A stretch of DNA of 64,000 nt from Usnea hakonensis (lineage: Eukaryota > Ascomycota > Lecanoromycetes > Lecanorales > Parmeliaceae), in assembly GCA_013423325.1 (NCBI GenBank), contig BLJB01000126.1:1-64000 (forward strand), in the 5' to 3' direction. The stretch's first letter is position 1, and each line of letters opens with the position of its first letter. The translations under genes and the position numbers were made by a program. Positions 20,165 to 33,712 of the stretch are shown one piece after another. The notes beneath the pieces were generated by a model. The model was not told where the DNA came from. It did no database searches and saw only the letters and a list, made by a program, of their open reading frames with translations.

Positions 20165-23100
20165 TCATCGACCACCGCTTTCCCCGCTCGTCCCCATCAT
20201 TCTGGTTCGTCCTTCCATCTCTTTCTCGCTGTTGTTCTCACTGTACTCGCCGGTACTCAAACGACCCTCAGCCTCCTCTCCCCGGAAACTCCAAAGACCC
20301 TCTTCCTTGGCACCACTGTTTCTCTGAACTGCTACATATACCTTCGCTGTGAGTGGTGAAGGAGTCGTGCGTACCATCTCGTTATGTGGTCCCTTCTCCA
20401 TCAGCGGCGCAATCTGAGCCAGTTGACTCTCCGCCACAATAGCTCTCCTCTTCCAGGAGTCCGGGTCATCACCCTGTATATCCCCTACACCGCCCGAGTC
20501 TTTTCCATCATCTTGCTTTTCGGAGACATGAGGCCTCTCTGTCGATTCTGCATCATTGGGATACTCCCTCACGCTCTCCCACGACCCATTGGACAAATGC
20601 TTCAGCCCCGCATACCTCCTTTCCGCCAGCTCAGCCCTCATCTTCCACATGCTCAATTCTCTCTTCGCCTTTCGAACTTCATTATGTAAACCACCTTTGC
20701 CAAAGCTACCTTTTGCTTGGACTCCAGCCGGGACAGGGTTGACTCCTTGGATCTCCTGCAATGCTTGAATCATACGCTCTTTTGCTTCATTTTCTTCGCC
20801 CTTCTGCTGAAGGCGGCGTCGGAGGTCGCGTATCTCGCCGAACATTGATGCATGGATGGAGGTATGGCGCTCGAGGGGTTTGAGTGCGTCGCTAGCATTC
20901 AGATAACTGTTTGATCTGGTAAGAGAGCCTTTGAAATTGGGGTATAGGCCAAGGGCTCGGTAATCGGGATGGGAGGGAGAGACAGGGCGAGCAAGCTCCG
21001 CAAATGATACGGTGCGATTATGGGCACGGCGCTTTTCGTGTGACGAGTCTTCCAAGTTTTGAATGCGACGAAGCGACTCAGATGAACGCTGGTGATGGTA
21101 CGCGTCAAGAATTTGAGTCAACGGTTGCTTAGAGAAACCATTGCCATTAGAGTTGGCGACCATTTCATCATAAGTTTCCCCTTCGCCGCCTCTAGGTGTA
21201 GCTTGAGGGCTGGAGATTGTATTGTTTTTTACGATTTCAGCATCTCGATCTGTGACGATGCCGAAGCCTGAATGACGCTTAGCAGCATGTATCTTTGGTG
21301 CAGCTCGCTTCGGCGGAGACAGGGTTCGGCTCTCTCTAGTACGGCCAATGTCACGGATTGGTTTGGGAATGAGGGATTCCCTGGATGCGTTGTTGCTGTT
21401 TGCACAGAAGAATGGATCTTCGAGACCAAGCATAGGAGACTTTGGCGAGGGCAAGGACTTAACGAAAGCGTCTATTTTTGGGATGTCCGTGTCCTTTGCC
21501 TGCTCGTTATTGCTGCGCATGGCCCTGGAAGCCTCAGCGAATTTTTGAGCAAGGAGTCTGACATTGTTGTATTTGGGACCGCCAGTAGATACGGCATTTT
21601 GCTCACGTTGCGCTTCGCTTGCGTCCCGCGAGACATTGAACTTTGGAGGAGACATGTACGTGTCGGCTCTAGCCTTGTATTCTGCTAGAGAAGCGTAAGT
21701 TTCGAGAGGCTTCACTGGAAGATGTTGCTCCATTGGCAATGATGATTGCCGAGGTGGAAACACGGCCTTCTCATCGGCTTGCGTGGTGGGAGATGCAGGC
21801 CATTGCCCTGACTGGCGAGAGGGAAAGATGGTACGCTCTGCTGACTGGCGATTTCTGCGGCTTGAGAAAGAATTCTTTGATGACCTCTCCGACGAAGTGT
21901 CGCGGCGAGATGAACTGGAATGTTCATGTCTCGCGAAAGTCCTTGACGGTGGTTCGAGGTTATCATCTTCAGTCGATATGAACGAGAGCTCTGCCCTCTG
22001 AGCGTCCCGAATGGGAGGAAGCGGCTTTGCCATAGATATCTGGAGTTGGGATTCATTTGACTCATGATTGTATTCCGCAGGTGGTGCATCTCTCAGGGCC
22101 GTTTCAGGCGTCTTATGCAACGAAATGGAGTGGTAAGCCCTTCGTGGCGTCTCTGTATCAGGGTCTTTGAGACGAAGAAATTCCCTGGGTGAAGAGGACC
22201 TGGACTTCATTTGTAGGGGTGGCAATATTGTACCCATTGTCATTTTCTCCATGGCAACATCTGATTGTGTACGATCGTCGACGTCGAGTCCAATCTCCTC
22301 GGCCTGGACCGTGTTGGTCCCCTCCACAGACTGCAGCTTGGTATGGTCGGTCAATTCATTATCTTGTGCAGAACATGCAGCATGGCCTAGATGAGGACTG
22401 TTGTGTTCTTCGCTAGCTGCAGGTAACCAGGTATCGTTTGGGTTGTCATCCTCAAATGGACCAATTGCGCCGCGAGACATCGGCGATCTGCTTGTCATGC
22501 GTATATTGCTCTTCACCTTGACAGCTCCGCGTAAATCTTCCGGCAGGGTCCGTCCACGCAAGATATCAAGGAACTTCATGTCTTCTTCAGACGTATTCAT
22601 CGTGAGCCGGCTACCAGTACGGCTTGGTCTTTTCTTGAGGCGTTTCTTACTCCCAGATTTCAGAGAAGAAGTGGTGGTACTGTTGATATCGCGAAGTTGT
22701 GTGACAACTTGAGGCCACGACAAAAGAAGCTGTTGCATGACAACTGCCGTGCGATTTGCTCGGTCAACAAATGCAGCTAGAGTAGCACTTTGGTCTAACT
22801 TCATATCTGATTGCTTGCGTTTATGCTTCCTGAACTTCTTCGCACTATCAATCTCGACCGATATCCGGGGAGTCCCAGCGTGACCCTCACCGTTACCGTG
22901 AACTGCACTATCAGTCAAGTTGCCTAGCAATAAGGGGCCTAGGACAACACCCAAAGATCTGTAGCTCATGAGCTCCGATGAAGGATGGTCTTCATCGCTA
23001 GAAGCGGTCTCGGCCTGTAATTTCTCTGCTTCATGGCCCAAATATGACACTAGACCTAAGACTGCTTGAATGAGATACAAGCGATAGTCAGAAGCAACAC

Positions 23101-24531
23101 TCGAGATCGCCAGTGCAATCATCTTGGCTTTAAGCTTTGCCAAGACAGGCTCGGAAAGCTCGGGATCATGCTGCAGATTCGTCGTAACATTTCGGATTGC
23201 TTCGAAGAGCTCGACCGAGCCTAGTAAGCCACCTGGTAGATCGATGAGAACTCGTTTGAAGAATGAGGCGACATCGGGTACTGTGTGCTCTATATGTGAG
23301 GGGAGGAGACCTGATCCTACGGTCTGTTCGACTTTGGAAGGACTTCCGGCGTCTGCATTGGAGAATTGATGATCATAGAAGTCATATAATGCGTTGACGA
23401 TTGTGGTTTGACCAGACACACGGAATATACCAGGTGCGTTGCAGCCTGCGCGGTGCTCGAATTAGCTTTGCGACATTGCCACGACAGACTCAAGGACTGA
23501 CCGTGCTGGTATAAGTAGGTAGCTGTTGCCGAGAGACAAGTGGGAAGAGGAAGCTTGTCAACCGCAAACTCCGGTGGGAGTACGAAAACGCTCAGTCCGC
23601 CAAGTCGGCTTAGCTCTTCGAGACTTTTGCCCTTCAACGTATTCTTATGACTATCTTGCGACAGCACGGCGATTCCTGCAAAGCTCTTCTTTTTTACTAA
23701 GGGCTTGTAGGTCGTCCTGGCTTTGAGTGTATATGTTGAAGTTGATCGTCGGAAGAGCTTGCGTGCCAACCAGCCTGGATGATGAGATTTGGTCGTCGTC
23801 TTTGTTTGTGTATGATTCTCTTCGTCTTGGTGGCCCCAAATGTCAGCCAACATACTTATTGAGCCAGAGGACGTACCATCTGGTGCTGCTTCTAGCAGAG
23901 GAAGCTTGTGCTTTTCGGCCAATTTGTTGTACTCATCTCTATAGTATGAAGCGCCCATTGTGCGCGAGCTACCAGAAGAGTCTGAAACGATTCGATGACT
24001 GACAGTGCTCCAAGTTGTGCTCGTGAAGCGAGACTCGGTGACAGAATCATCAGCGCCATCGTAATTTTGCACACCTGCATCCTCTTGTGAGGATATTGGC
24101 GCTGAAGTCTGAGTTACTGGTTGATGAACATGAGGCCGAGGCCGCTGGGGTCGAACGATGATGACTTCACGGCCACCAAAACGAGGAGACGGTCTTCTCA
24201 CCATATCGGTCCTCACTCGGTGATGTAATGGGTCGGACAAGCCTGGATTCGCCCCTCTTCGTGGGATACACCCAGCAGGGGAGTTTTCGGGTGACCACTC
24301 GAGTTCTTCGGCAGAAAGCATGTTTCTTCTCGGAGATCGGATGAGGCTAGAGTCGAGGAGCGTTTGAGTGACCTGAAGATCGAATGTGCTGGCTTTGCTA
24401 GATGGCAATCGTGTACGGCCGGGTATGACAAATGTATCGAGCGATGAGCGGCGTTGCGCTCTTGTATGTGTTGAAGCTTTTCTATGATTCTCAGGAGGAC
24501 CAAAATTGGCAAAGCTCTTGGAGAGTTGCAT
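20165..24531 (-). CDS. Large RhoGAP-domain protein
   Basis: Two exons: 23502-24531 and 20165-23445 (56-bp intron), giving 1436 residues. The N-terminal 270 residues are disordered and Ser/Arg-rich. The RhoGAP domain starts near residue 300 (GGLSVFVLPPEF), is spliced inside YLYQHGCNAPGIFRVSG and carries the arginine finger in GIFRVSG. It runs on through FKRVLIDLPGGLLG and SYRSLGVVLGPLLLGNLTDS. The remaining 850 residues are low complexity with many SP/TP and RSS motifs, ending in a coiled coil (RRRLQQKGEENEAKERMIQA). The domain should accelerate GTP hydrolysis by a Rho-family GTPase controlling polarity or cell wall synthesis; which GTPase cannot be told. The long phosphorylatable tail suggests kinase control. 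Confidence 0.88.
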
Positions 24532-25029
24532 ATTGATGTCTGTATGGATGCTGCATGATGAGAGCTAGGATGGATGCGTTGGTAAAAGCCATCATGGCCG
24601 ACTGGGTGGGATGGTCAGGACGTTCCTGCCACTTGTGAGGTTGAAATTGGAATTGGAATTGAAATTGAAATTAAGGATCTGAGTGGAAATTGAGGATTCG
24701 GGATGGGGATGTGAGTGAAAGTGAAAGTGAATCAGCGTTCCTGCCAGTAATTGAGTCATGTCAACAATTGTCAACAGAAATTCGAGAATGACAACACCTC
24801 GGCACAATAGCAATACTATCAGCAATAGCGATAGCACTACGTTTCAATTCTTTCCACTTCTATTGTGAGCCCAAAAGGAAATGGAAAGAAAAAAACACCT
24901 CCCTCCAACCCATAAGTCTTCCAGTCCGCTTCTATCTACCAAGTCGTAACACCGTCATGGGAATATTGTACTGGGCCATTTCTCATGCCGCAGTGGGTAT
25001 AGAAAACCAAGGAAATCCACACAGTGCAG
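24532..25029. other. Intergenic region, RhoGAP promoter and SNF4 3' flank
   Basis: About 0.5 kb with a GAAATT/GGAATT-rich run near 24650-24735. It is the 5' side of the RhoGAP gene. No gene is seen. Confidence 0.5.
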
Positions 25030-26456
25030 TCACGGCCGTTCCCTGAATTCCAGATCCCCATCATCCCCTTCACCCTCAAGAAGTATGTACTCAAGAATAT
25101 CGCTCAGTGTCAACAGCCCAGTCAAACGGTTGTCGTCATCTACGACAATTAGGCGATGCACCCGCGATTTTCGTATCGTGTCGAAGATTGTATCCAGACG
25201 GTCATCTATATGACATGTGAAAATTCCTGGGAAATCCTGCGACCTTGTCAATACATGCTGTGAACCTGAAGCGAGGGCTACAAACTTCCTGCCGTTTCTG
25301 GAGCGCCTCGCCGACATTGAGTTCCAGGTTCTCGTATTTCGTGTCCTTTATCAATGTAATGACATCTACGGCCTCAAATACATTGGTGACAACACCTACA
25401 CAGATTCAGCTTCTTCCATCACTCAAGATGGGTGAAACTACCGTCGCTGTTCAGAATTGGCACACTGGAGATCGCACTGTTGACAAGCTGGTGGATGACC
25501 GTAAATACAGGCGTTTCCATTCGAGCAGTTTCAAGATTCTTGTATGTGCCAAGCTTGAGGTGCCTTAGCGGCTTCCGTAGCAATTGGGTTTCTGAGACGT
25601 TGACCGCAACGAATTTTAGGATTCGATACTGTGTCACTACATTGACCACCATAGGACGTTTGGTCTCATCATCGATGTCAACCAGGGGCATCCGCCGCGC
25701 CCGAGATTCAAGCATGCGCCGACATGCCTCGTACAGCGGCTTCTCTGGATGGATGGATACAGTCTCGAGAGGCTGGACATTAATCGCTCTCTCGATATCT
25801 TGCTGGGAAATCAGTCATGGATTGGCGTTGCCTTAGCATTTCGGCTTACCGCGTAGGCTGTCCAGTTTAAATTGATCAATGCGGGCGACTTGCTCAGGGT
25901 TCTGCCAGTAGTACTGGATGAGGTTGAGGTAGTCTGAAGTCGTCAAGAGTCCCGCAAAAGAGGACGTCTTTGAATCCCATAGCGGCGCGGAGACGATACC
26001 TATCAGAGGTCAGCATCCTTTACTCTGCGCAGTGTGGTGCTGCAGGTAGCAGGAGACCCCTTACCGTTCTGGATGAGGATGCTCAAGCTCTTTTTGACCA
26101 AGAGGGCAGTGTCAAAGATGATTAAGCGAAAGCTCAAGGGCAGGACATCATAGCTTGTCCTCACTCTGAGGAAGTCTCTAATTCTTTGCTGCAGTTAGTG
26201 GCGTTCCGTCAGCGTGTGAAATGATCTCTGGTAGGCTGCGCAAGTAAAGAAAGTCGCATATGATCTGTGCATCAAAAGAGAATAAGGCAGGTACAGGAGT
26301 AATGTTACGTACCAAGCCGATCCGCTGGTCCCTTTCAATAGCGCTCTCGGGCTCTGCATGAGGCATTGGCTGGGATTGACCTCGTGGTCGCTGGGCCAGG
26401 TGGTGTGATTTTCTGATGAAACCCTCGTGACCTGGAATCACGGGGAGACTAGCCAT
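25030..26456 (-). CDS. snf4: SNF1/AMPK complex gamma subunit (SNF4), four CBS repeats
   Basis: Six exons: 26313-26456, 26065-26188, 25850-25999, 25442-25798, 25286-25395 and 25030-25236, giving 363 residues. Four CBS repeats can be followed: FLRVRTSYDVLPLSFRLIIF, SKTSSFAGLLTTSDYLNLIQ with YYWQNPEQV, RRMPLVDIDDETKRPMVVNV, and FPGIFTCHIDDRLDTIFDTI followed by KSRVHRLIVVDDDNRLTGLL. This is the regulatory nucleotide-binding subunit that joins Snf1 and a beta subunit to switch on alternative-carbon metabolism. The N-terminus before the first CBS is about 50 residues and His/Gln/Pro-rich. The acceptor of intron 3 is AAG rather than CAG/TAG, but the phase and the restored LRDIERAINV support it. Confidence 0.92.
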
Positions 26457-27228
26457 TATTCCTTTATTATTGTGCCTTTCCCTTGTTCCCCTTTCCCCTC
26501 CTTTACACGCTTTCTTTTTTTTTTTTCGCTTTTTCGCTTTTTCCCTTTTTTTGCCCTGTACTTTTTAGCCAGACTTTCCCCCAAGGAGCCAGACTTTTGC
26601 CGGAACCTGACAAGCTTGAGGCGAAGCCTTCCGGAGACTTTGGCGGAATAATGCGGCCCTGGTGGCCTCTCGGTCTGAAATTGCGGTGAAGGGAATCAGA
26701 CGGCAAGGCGATCTGATTCGTGGCTTCTCATGGGCACATTTGGGCGGATACTACCCAAGATCCAAGGCAAAGGCACTCGCTACTGGTCCTGCATAGAGTA
26801 CACGTATTATTATTTGGCATGTTTTTTGTTTTTGGCTGAAATGGGAAGATGAAGATCTTTCTTCTTTGCGCGGAGATGGTGGGCAAAACCAAAAGTTACG
26901 TAGGTGCGTGGGTGCGTAGGAAGTCAGACTTGGCCCGCCAGGCCTTATCTTTCTTATCTCCGCCTTTGTGTCAAACGCTTCGCTTTCTCAGCCAATCAAA
27001 AGTACTTGAAACCCCTCAACACTACCTTATTCAATCCTTTGAATCTATGACTTCTTTATGCAATAACAACCATGTTCCTCCTCCTTCACGTGCATAGGGT
27101 TTTATCCAACAATAATGTGCTTCCCATTACTGCCACTGTCCCTTGACCGAGGTTGACATGCTGTGTCGGTCACATGCTGAGGCAACTGTGGTTGTATTCA
27201 CATACAGAGAACGCCGAGGGCATAAGAT
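26457..27228. other. Intergenic, SNF4 promoter and NAD kinase 3' flank
   Basis: 772 bp. A strong T/C-rich tract (about 26480-26570) lies just upstream of the SNF4 start and probably belongs to its promoter/leader. No gene is seen. Confidence 0.5.
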
Positions 27229-29050
27229 CTACGTTTTTGGCTCATCATTATTGGACCACTCATTGAAGCTCTTCTGCTTTTGCCTCGAATTCCAGTTCAA
27301 CTTCTCTGATATACTGCGAACCCAATCCTCGTTCCTTCTGCCCTTTTGCATCACATTCGCGAATGGGTACCTAGAAGCCGAGATTGTCACATAATCGCCA
27401 GAGCATAATTCAACCCTGTCTCCCATTAGCAATCCTCTCGGCGTGGTAGTCGAATCCCGGTCACACCTTTCTCTTCCATCAAAACTAGCCCAGGATGAAG
27501 TGCGAGCGTCGTAAGGCACGGCAACACGTAACACAACCGTGTCGGGCAATATTATTGGTCTGAAGTTCAGTGTGTGCGCGCAGATTGCAGTCACCAATAT
27601 TACAGGGTTTTCGGGATGGCATAAGGACCCTCCAGCAGCAAGATTGTACGCTGTGGAGCCGGTTGGAGTGGCTACGCAAATGCCGTCTGCTTGGACCGTC
27701 GTAAAATGCTCATCGTCTCCAAAGATTTCAATGGATGACATCGCTAATCTCGCATTAGCGGAAGACGGCGTTTCACAATTTGTATTTGCTGACTAGGATT
27801 AGGGCCCCTGTCCACCACAATATCGTTCAAGATCTCGTACGAGCCATCCGGCCTGTGTGTATAGTCGTTTTCCGCTTCTTCACCGATCAGCTCCTCAATC
27901 AGGTCTCGGTGCGTACCTTTGGTCTGTGATCTCATGACAGTGACCTCAAACCGGAGACGCAAGCTAACGGTCACACCGTCCTTGAAAGCCGAGGTTAGCG
28001 TTTCTTGGAAGCCGGAATAATCGAACTTGGTAAGGAAACCGAGGGAGCCTAGGGAGAAAGACAGGACCGGAGGTACTATTCTTTGGAAAAGCCAGCTAGC
28101 ATAGAGGAGGGTGCCATCACCGCCGAGCTTAATCTGTATTAGCTATGATCCGAACAGGGTCTGAGGGTCCAATACCGTCACCGCAAAGTCAAAGGTGAGA
28201 GGATGCTTTTTGCAAAGCTCGTTGTTCCAGTACTTTAGGCGACCTTCCCGAGATGTCTCTGCGGAGATGATGCTCTTTGCATCGAATATGTGATTATGTT
28301 CCAGAGTATCTTCAACGTATCTAGACAGTATAAGCCTAAGGTATAGTCTTCCTACTCGAAAACCATACACAATGTACGGTGTGTCTCTCTCCCTTGACAG
28401 CAGCCATTCAACCATATCTCTTGTATGTCCAATGAGCGACTCGTCGTGCGCTTTCGTCAAAAGGAACACAGTCTTGACCTTCAACTTCAGACGCACACTG
28501 CCCAGCTTCTTTGACAACTCTCGAACGCCATACGCCATATCAGCCAACTGTCTTTTCGTGAGCATCCGAGACTGAGTAGCCGACTCTTTGGTATTGACGG
28601 CCGCCTTGTCCGCTTTAGTATCTTCATTGATGTTTTGTAGACTGACGGTGTTTGATTTGTGGGATTGCCGCTGTTTTTCGAGAAGGTGATGGACGAAGCA
28701 TGCTGTATTACTTCTCCTCTCTGCTGAGCCTGTGCGGGCTTCCAAGTGGGGATCATCTGAGGTAACAAGAGAGGATCTGCGACGGTGGGCATTGTCGGCG
28801 TCGAAGACCACCTACTTGGGCACTTCAGCGTGGGCGAAGGGCGTGACGGCCAAGACGAAGGTTACCTCCAGAGCATGTTGGTACTCGGACTCACTTGCAC
28901 TGGAGTCGCCGTGACTCTTCGAGGAGCTGTCAGCTTGCTACTCGGTGTTTTGCCGACTAAATGACCTACTTCATCCGTCCCGAATTTTTCCTCTCGGACG
29001 GTCGTGAAGTCCAGTCGCGGAGGGCCCGTATCAGAAACTCCTCGATCCAT
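27229..29050 (-). CDS. NAD(+) kinase (ATP-NAD kinase, Utr1/Pos5 family)
   Basis: Four exons: 28895-29050, 28176-28811, 27794-28133 and 27229-27743, giving 548 residues. The catalytic core starts with AYGVRELSKKLGSVRLKLKV and SLIGHTRDMVEWLLSRERDT. It holds the GGDG motif (residues 268-271 in KLGGDGTLLYASWLF), SFSLGSLGFLTKF, ILNDIVVDRGPNP, and the NAD-site loop TPTGSTAYNLAAGGSLCHPE with PVILVTAICAHTLNFRP. It makes NADP from NAD and ATP. The 150-residue N-terminus is polar and shows no clear mitochondrial presequence, so a cytosolic Utr1-like enzyme is the likelier reading. The first intron uses GTGAGT inside VQVS; the alternative GTAACC donor breaks the frame. Confidence 0.9.
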
Positions 29051-32000
29051 AGTGATGGGCCAATCGTAGAGAGGCCGAGCACTTGCGCAGGCACGTACGA
29101 TTGGTGCTCCTTGAACTTAGCACAAGAGGTCATCCAAAGCTCATAATTGCGTCTGAAGTTACCGAGTGAGCCCGAGGATCTGCCGTTGCCCCACTATTAA
29201 TGCCAGACTTCGTATCCCTTATTTTTTCCGGGAACTTTGGCCGCATTATTACCTTAGTCATATCACGGGCTCCAGAGTACGGAATACATCCGTAAACTAA
29301 GTACGTAGAGTATGAGTATACAATTTTGCAGCAACGAATAAAGCCAGATTTGATGCAGGGTTGTTGTAGTCTGACTGTCTGACTGCATACTCGGATGTCG
29401 CTTGAAAGGGACTCACGACGGATCTCTTCGGCGTCGGATAACTTGTTTTCGATGCTGCACTCTGTCGGCGAAAAACTACAAAGATCGTGACAATAATAAT
29501 TAAATCAGAAACAAAAAAAAAAAAAGAATAAAATCAAAAAAAAAGCCTCAGGTCCGCATAGAGTAGCGCGGGATAATGTCTTGCATGGCGAACCGTGTGG
29601 TCCGTGTAGGATGAAGCTGCGAGGACTGCATTTCAGCTTGCTGCCGAACGAATCGGGTGTACGTTTCATAAAGTAAAGTCTGGGACAGCAGCCCGTTTCG
29701 ACATTTTCCACCAAGCGGGTTCTTACAGTTCCATACATGCCCGATCTGAAAGGTGAAAATCCGTCAAAAGTGAGATGCTTCGGGGCTGTACAATTGCGAA
29801 ACCTCACTCCTTTTTCCCATCTGTAAGCGCCGAAAATGGTACCTAATCATGCAACCCGCTGCGCGCTGATCTGTCTGGCTTATACTTGCTGCTACTCCGT
29901 AAGGATTACGAGTACTGATCTTCAGCTACCTGATCCCTTTGCAGCGCTAAAATGCTACTGCCCAGCAAACTGCATACGCAGGTTTGTACTGTTGTATGCA
30001 TGAGTGGCATGACTCGTCCTGATATGCACATGTTCGCAGTGGTGGCGAAACGCACTAGCTCCAATTAAGCAGGCAACGGTAGCGCCCCAAGCATTTACTC
30101 GCCTCTGCTCTTGCCAGCAACTCCAAAGCAAGTGAAGGCTTCCTATTTCGTCGTGCCACTGCAAGATGATCCGCCCGAAGCCGGTTAGTCCGATAACATC
30201 GCTATTGACCCTGGAGTAGGTCGTTGCTGCTGTTAGGCTCGTATACTCGTATTATTGTTGGATCCACCTAAAGTAGTTTTCAACTCGTATCAACGACTTG
30301 AAGCGAAAACAATCACTACAAGTCCACGAGGCGCCCCGACCTCTTTGTTAGTCTCGGAGGATTCCTCTAGCACTAATGCATCAACCTGGATGTGGGGCAT
30401 GAAATTGCTCGCTACACGGGTGCAGACTTCTAGCCATGCCTCATTGCCTTTACTCCCCCAATGAGCGGGCTTGGTCGAGCAATGGGAAATAACTGAAGAA
30501 GGCGGCTCATTATTGGAAAGCTCGCAGGTACGGAGTATGCGTCACAGGAATCTGCATCATGCGGTGAGCAGAATTAGGATGAGAGATCTATTGACTGGGC
30601 GCAAACGGCTGTGGTGGTGAGACCAGTAAGCAACTTCAGCTCACGAGACCGAATCCTCAGTTATGCAAGAGAGGGTGTGCGTTGGATGACGCATCCATGA
30701 TGATCATATCGATGTGAGACTAAGAGCATGGCTGGTTCAAGGTAGCGTGCATGTCCATTCAGACGGTGCGCGTAAGATCTACCGTGTGGCATAATGGCAT
30801 TCCTTCGCGAGGGCGATCAGCGGGAGCTATGAAGCTGGGGTCATTGATAGATTTTTTAGACCTCGCGGAAGCCTGTTAGAGTCGAGACCACGTAATCGAA
30901 AGTAGAACTCTTATGCGCGGCCAGCACGATAGTTTTGTCGAAAATTTGCCTCGCTGTACCTTTACAAGCATTGCATTTGCATAACTCAGATCTACGTACG
31001 CACCATTGTCTAGCCCGTGCTCCTTGTCGCAATGTTGGCTGTATGAGGGCAAGACACGGACACGGATTTGGAAAGGGATGTGTTATTTGAGGCGCGGGAT
31101 ATGCTGAGATATTATTATTGCGGCGGGGTTAATAGGATGTACCATGTAGAGGTAGTAAGTAATTAGTATGGCAATAATCTGCAGGTTGTTGACTTGTTGT
31201 TTGTGCGGAAGGAATAAGTAATAATTAATATCTGGCTGGTCGCATTTCAGCCCGGGATGCCTAATATAAGCCTTGGCCTTTGGGGGGAGAAAAGGGGGAG
31301 GGTGGGTGATGGTGGTCTGGTGGAGGTGGTAGTGGAGCTAAAATCGATGGGCGAATTAATGGGTATAAGTGCGCCACCTTGCCGAATCTCCGTTTGATCC
31401 CGTTTGATCCCTGAGGCTGGTGCATATGGAGAAGTTTTAGAAGTCTAATACCCACCACTAGCGGCAAAGTACATTGGCGAAATGTCAAAGTGGTAGCCAA
31501 TGGTTGTATTTGGTTTCAAGAGGGTCTGCCTGCCCTTAAGGATTTATGGCCTTATGGGAGACCGAGGACGGGTAAGTAGGTGATTGGTGGATCCTTAGCT
31601 GCCTGCCAGCCCCTCTGGTTCAATAAAAGGCCGAGGCACCACTGATACTGTGACGAGAGCTTCGAAGCGAAATCTTCTAAGAGTGTGACCATGTCAATCG
31701 ACGTTTTGGCGACTGGGGCCACTGTTGTGACAGACTCTTAGACCACTGCCACCTTCTCCTCCGGAACATTATTATTTAGTTACCCTCCAACCGGTTGCTT
31801 TACGTCAGTCTCATTGGCGACGCCTCCCATGTCTGGCGTGAACGGAGCAAAAGTCAGCGGTTGGATATGGTGGGTGCATATGGTACATAGCTGCCTTAAC
31901 TGGTCTTGTACCCCGGACGCGAGACAAGACTCACCTAAGTAATTGGAGCGAGATGATAGAACAATGATCACTGATGAGATTCCATTATTGTTTCCGAGTG

Positions 32001-33712
32001 ATTGCCGTTGGCGGTAGCCCTTACCTTGTCATTTTCCCTGATACGTACATGATTAGTACGTATCCCCTGTCTAGGTAGGTAATAATAATAAGGAATGTCT
32101 TGGACCTCTCGTCTCTCTTTACGGCCGTGCGGTACTTGAGTTTTAGTCGGTCTGCGGGGCGCTGAGCCCTACCTTTATCTGTCACACGTTCCAGGTTCTC
32201 AATTGATTAATGTTTAGTCTAGCCTAGCCAAGAAGGTGATAAGTAGGTCCATGTATTATCACTCACCTTAGTCCTTGGTTATTTCCGTTAAAGTGTTTAC
32301 CATATAGGCGAGGGCGGCGTGGCACTGGGGGGTCTCCCGAAGTGTGGAAGAAGTTAAAAGGACTCCCAGACATTAAATTCAAGTAAGTACTTAGGTATTT
32401 TATTTTATTTTTCATTTCGTCATCTTTTATGGGAATCTCATTTGTTTTTTGCCTCTTCCCACAAAGATAAGCTGCATATCTCATATCTGCATGCTTTAGC
32501 TTGACCGCTTTTCGTAGCCCCGTCTACTTAAACTACTTTAATAATAAGTCTTCAGATCTGATCACCAGCCCCACCGGTGATTAATTGTTAATTTAAACCT
32601 TGTACTAAGTCTTGTACAGTAAGGTAAGTACTAGTCGTAACGACTGGTGACTGTACGATCCTTCCTTGTACCTCGCGTGTTCATCCTTATAAGCCTTCTC
32701 ATACAATACTTACCTTACCTTAGTAACCTTACTTTATTATTCCTGTCCAGTCAGTGCCACTAACGGCCGGCTACTTGAGGCTAAGTCCGTATAGTACGTA
32801 GATGAGTGTAGCAAGTTCGTCTCTGTGGGTGCCGGTCCTTCCTCCGACTCGCCCTCCTAAGCTCCTTTTCCTTTACCCTAGGCACCCTAGGTGTGCTAAA
32901 GATGACTAGACGCTGGTTTGACATGCCACCAACCAATTTCTCAATTTCTTAATTCTCAACCCCCCTTCCGACTCAATTCAACGGCAACCCCCCTCAGTAA
33001 AGTAAGGTATGGTGGTACTTGGTACTTTATTAGTCACTTTCTTCATCAATTCATTAATTCCATCAATCCCGAAATCGTGATGACTGGTGCAGCCGCGGGT
33101 CTAAATTTAATTAATGTGCTCGCGCATCTATGCAGCAGGAATGGACAAGGATTCTTCTCCAACCCTCCACTTCCACTCTTGTTGGCGTTGGCGTCTGCCC
33201 CAGGCTAGACATTTTTCAAACCTTTCAAACAAGAAAAATGCATGCCTGCATTCCCGCTACATGGCAATCTGTCTAAACCAACCCACTACCCAACTATCCC
33301 CTTAATGGCTTGTCCCTTGATCATCCTGCCGTGGGGTCGGCGGATTGCGCTGAATTGCGCATGCCAATTGCCTCGTCCCAGTCTGACACTCCGTATTTGT
33401 CTGAGGACTGAGACTCAGTAAGAGACTACACCGGCCGGCTGTGGCTGTCTTGTCGCCTTCTCCTCCACTCTCTCAACCTCTCCATCTCCTTCTCCACTCG
33501 CGACCCGTTTCTCATTAATCCAATGTTTCATTCTTTTTAAAGAAAATCATGATCGTGATTGCCTTCTTTCAAAGACCTTTCAGCTAGCAGAGATTATTCC
33601 ATTATGCATGTGCCATTCGAAGATACATCACTGACCTCATAAAGCCACCTCTTGGTCGTCCTCCCACCTGAAACCATCAACACCCCTCTTCCTTGCAACA
33701 TTATCCAGCACC
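29051..33712. other. 4.7-kb gene-free interval
   Basis: No frame on either strand has domain-like or spliced-gene character. The left end holds A-rich runs (29508-29546). The right half (32.0-33.0 kb) is dense in TACCTTACC/GGTAAGGTA and TAGGTAGGTAA words and ends in a T/C-rich leader (33460-33712) ahead of the next gene. Long upstream regions of this kind are common before fungal regulatory genes. A non-coding RNA or upstream frames cannot be excluded. Confidence 0.45.

Noticed and set aside
28487..28792. Alternative frame through NAD kinase exon 2 (via a GTAACC donor)
   Set aside because: It breaks before the catalytic core; the GTGAGT donor keeps the frame that contains the conserved kinase sequence.
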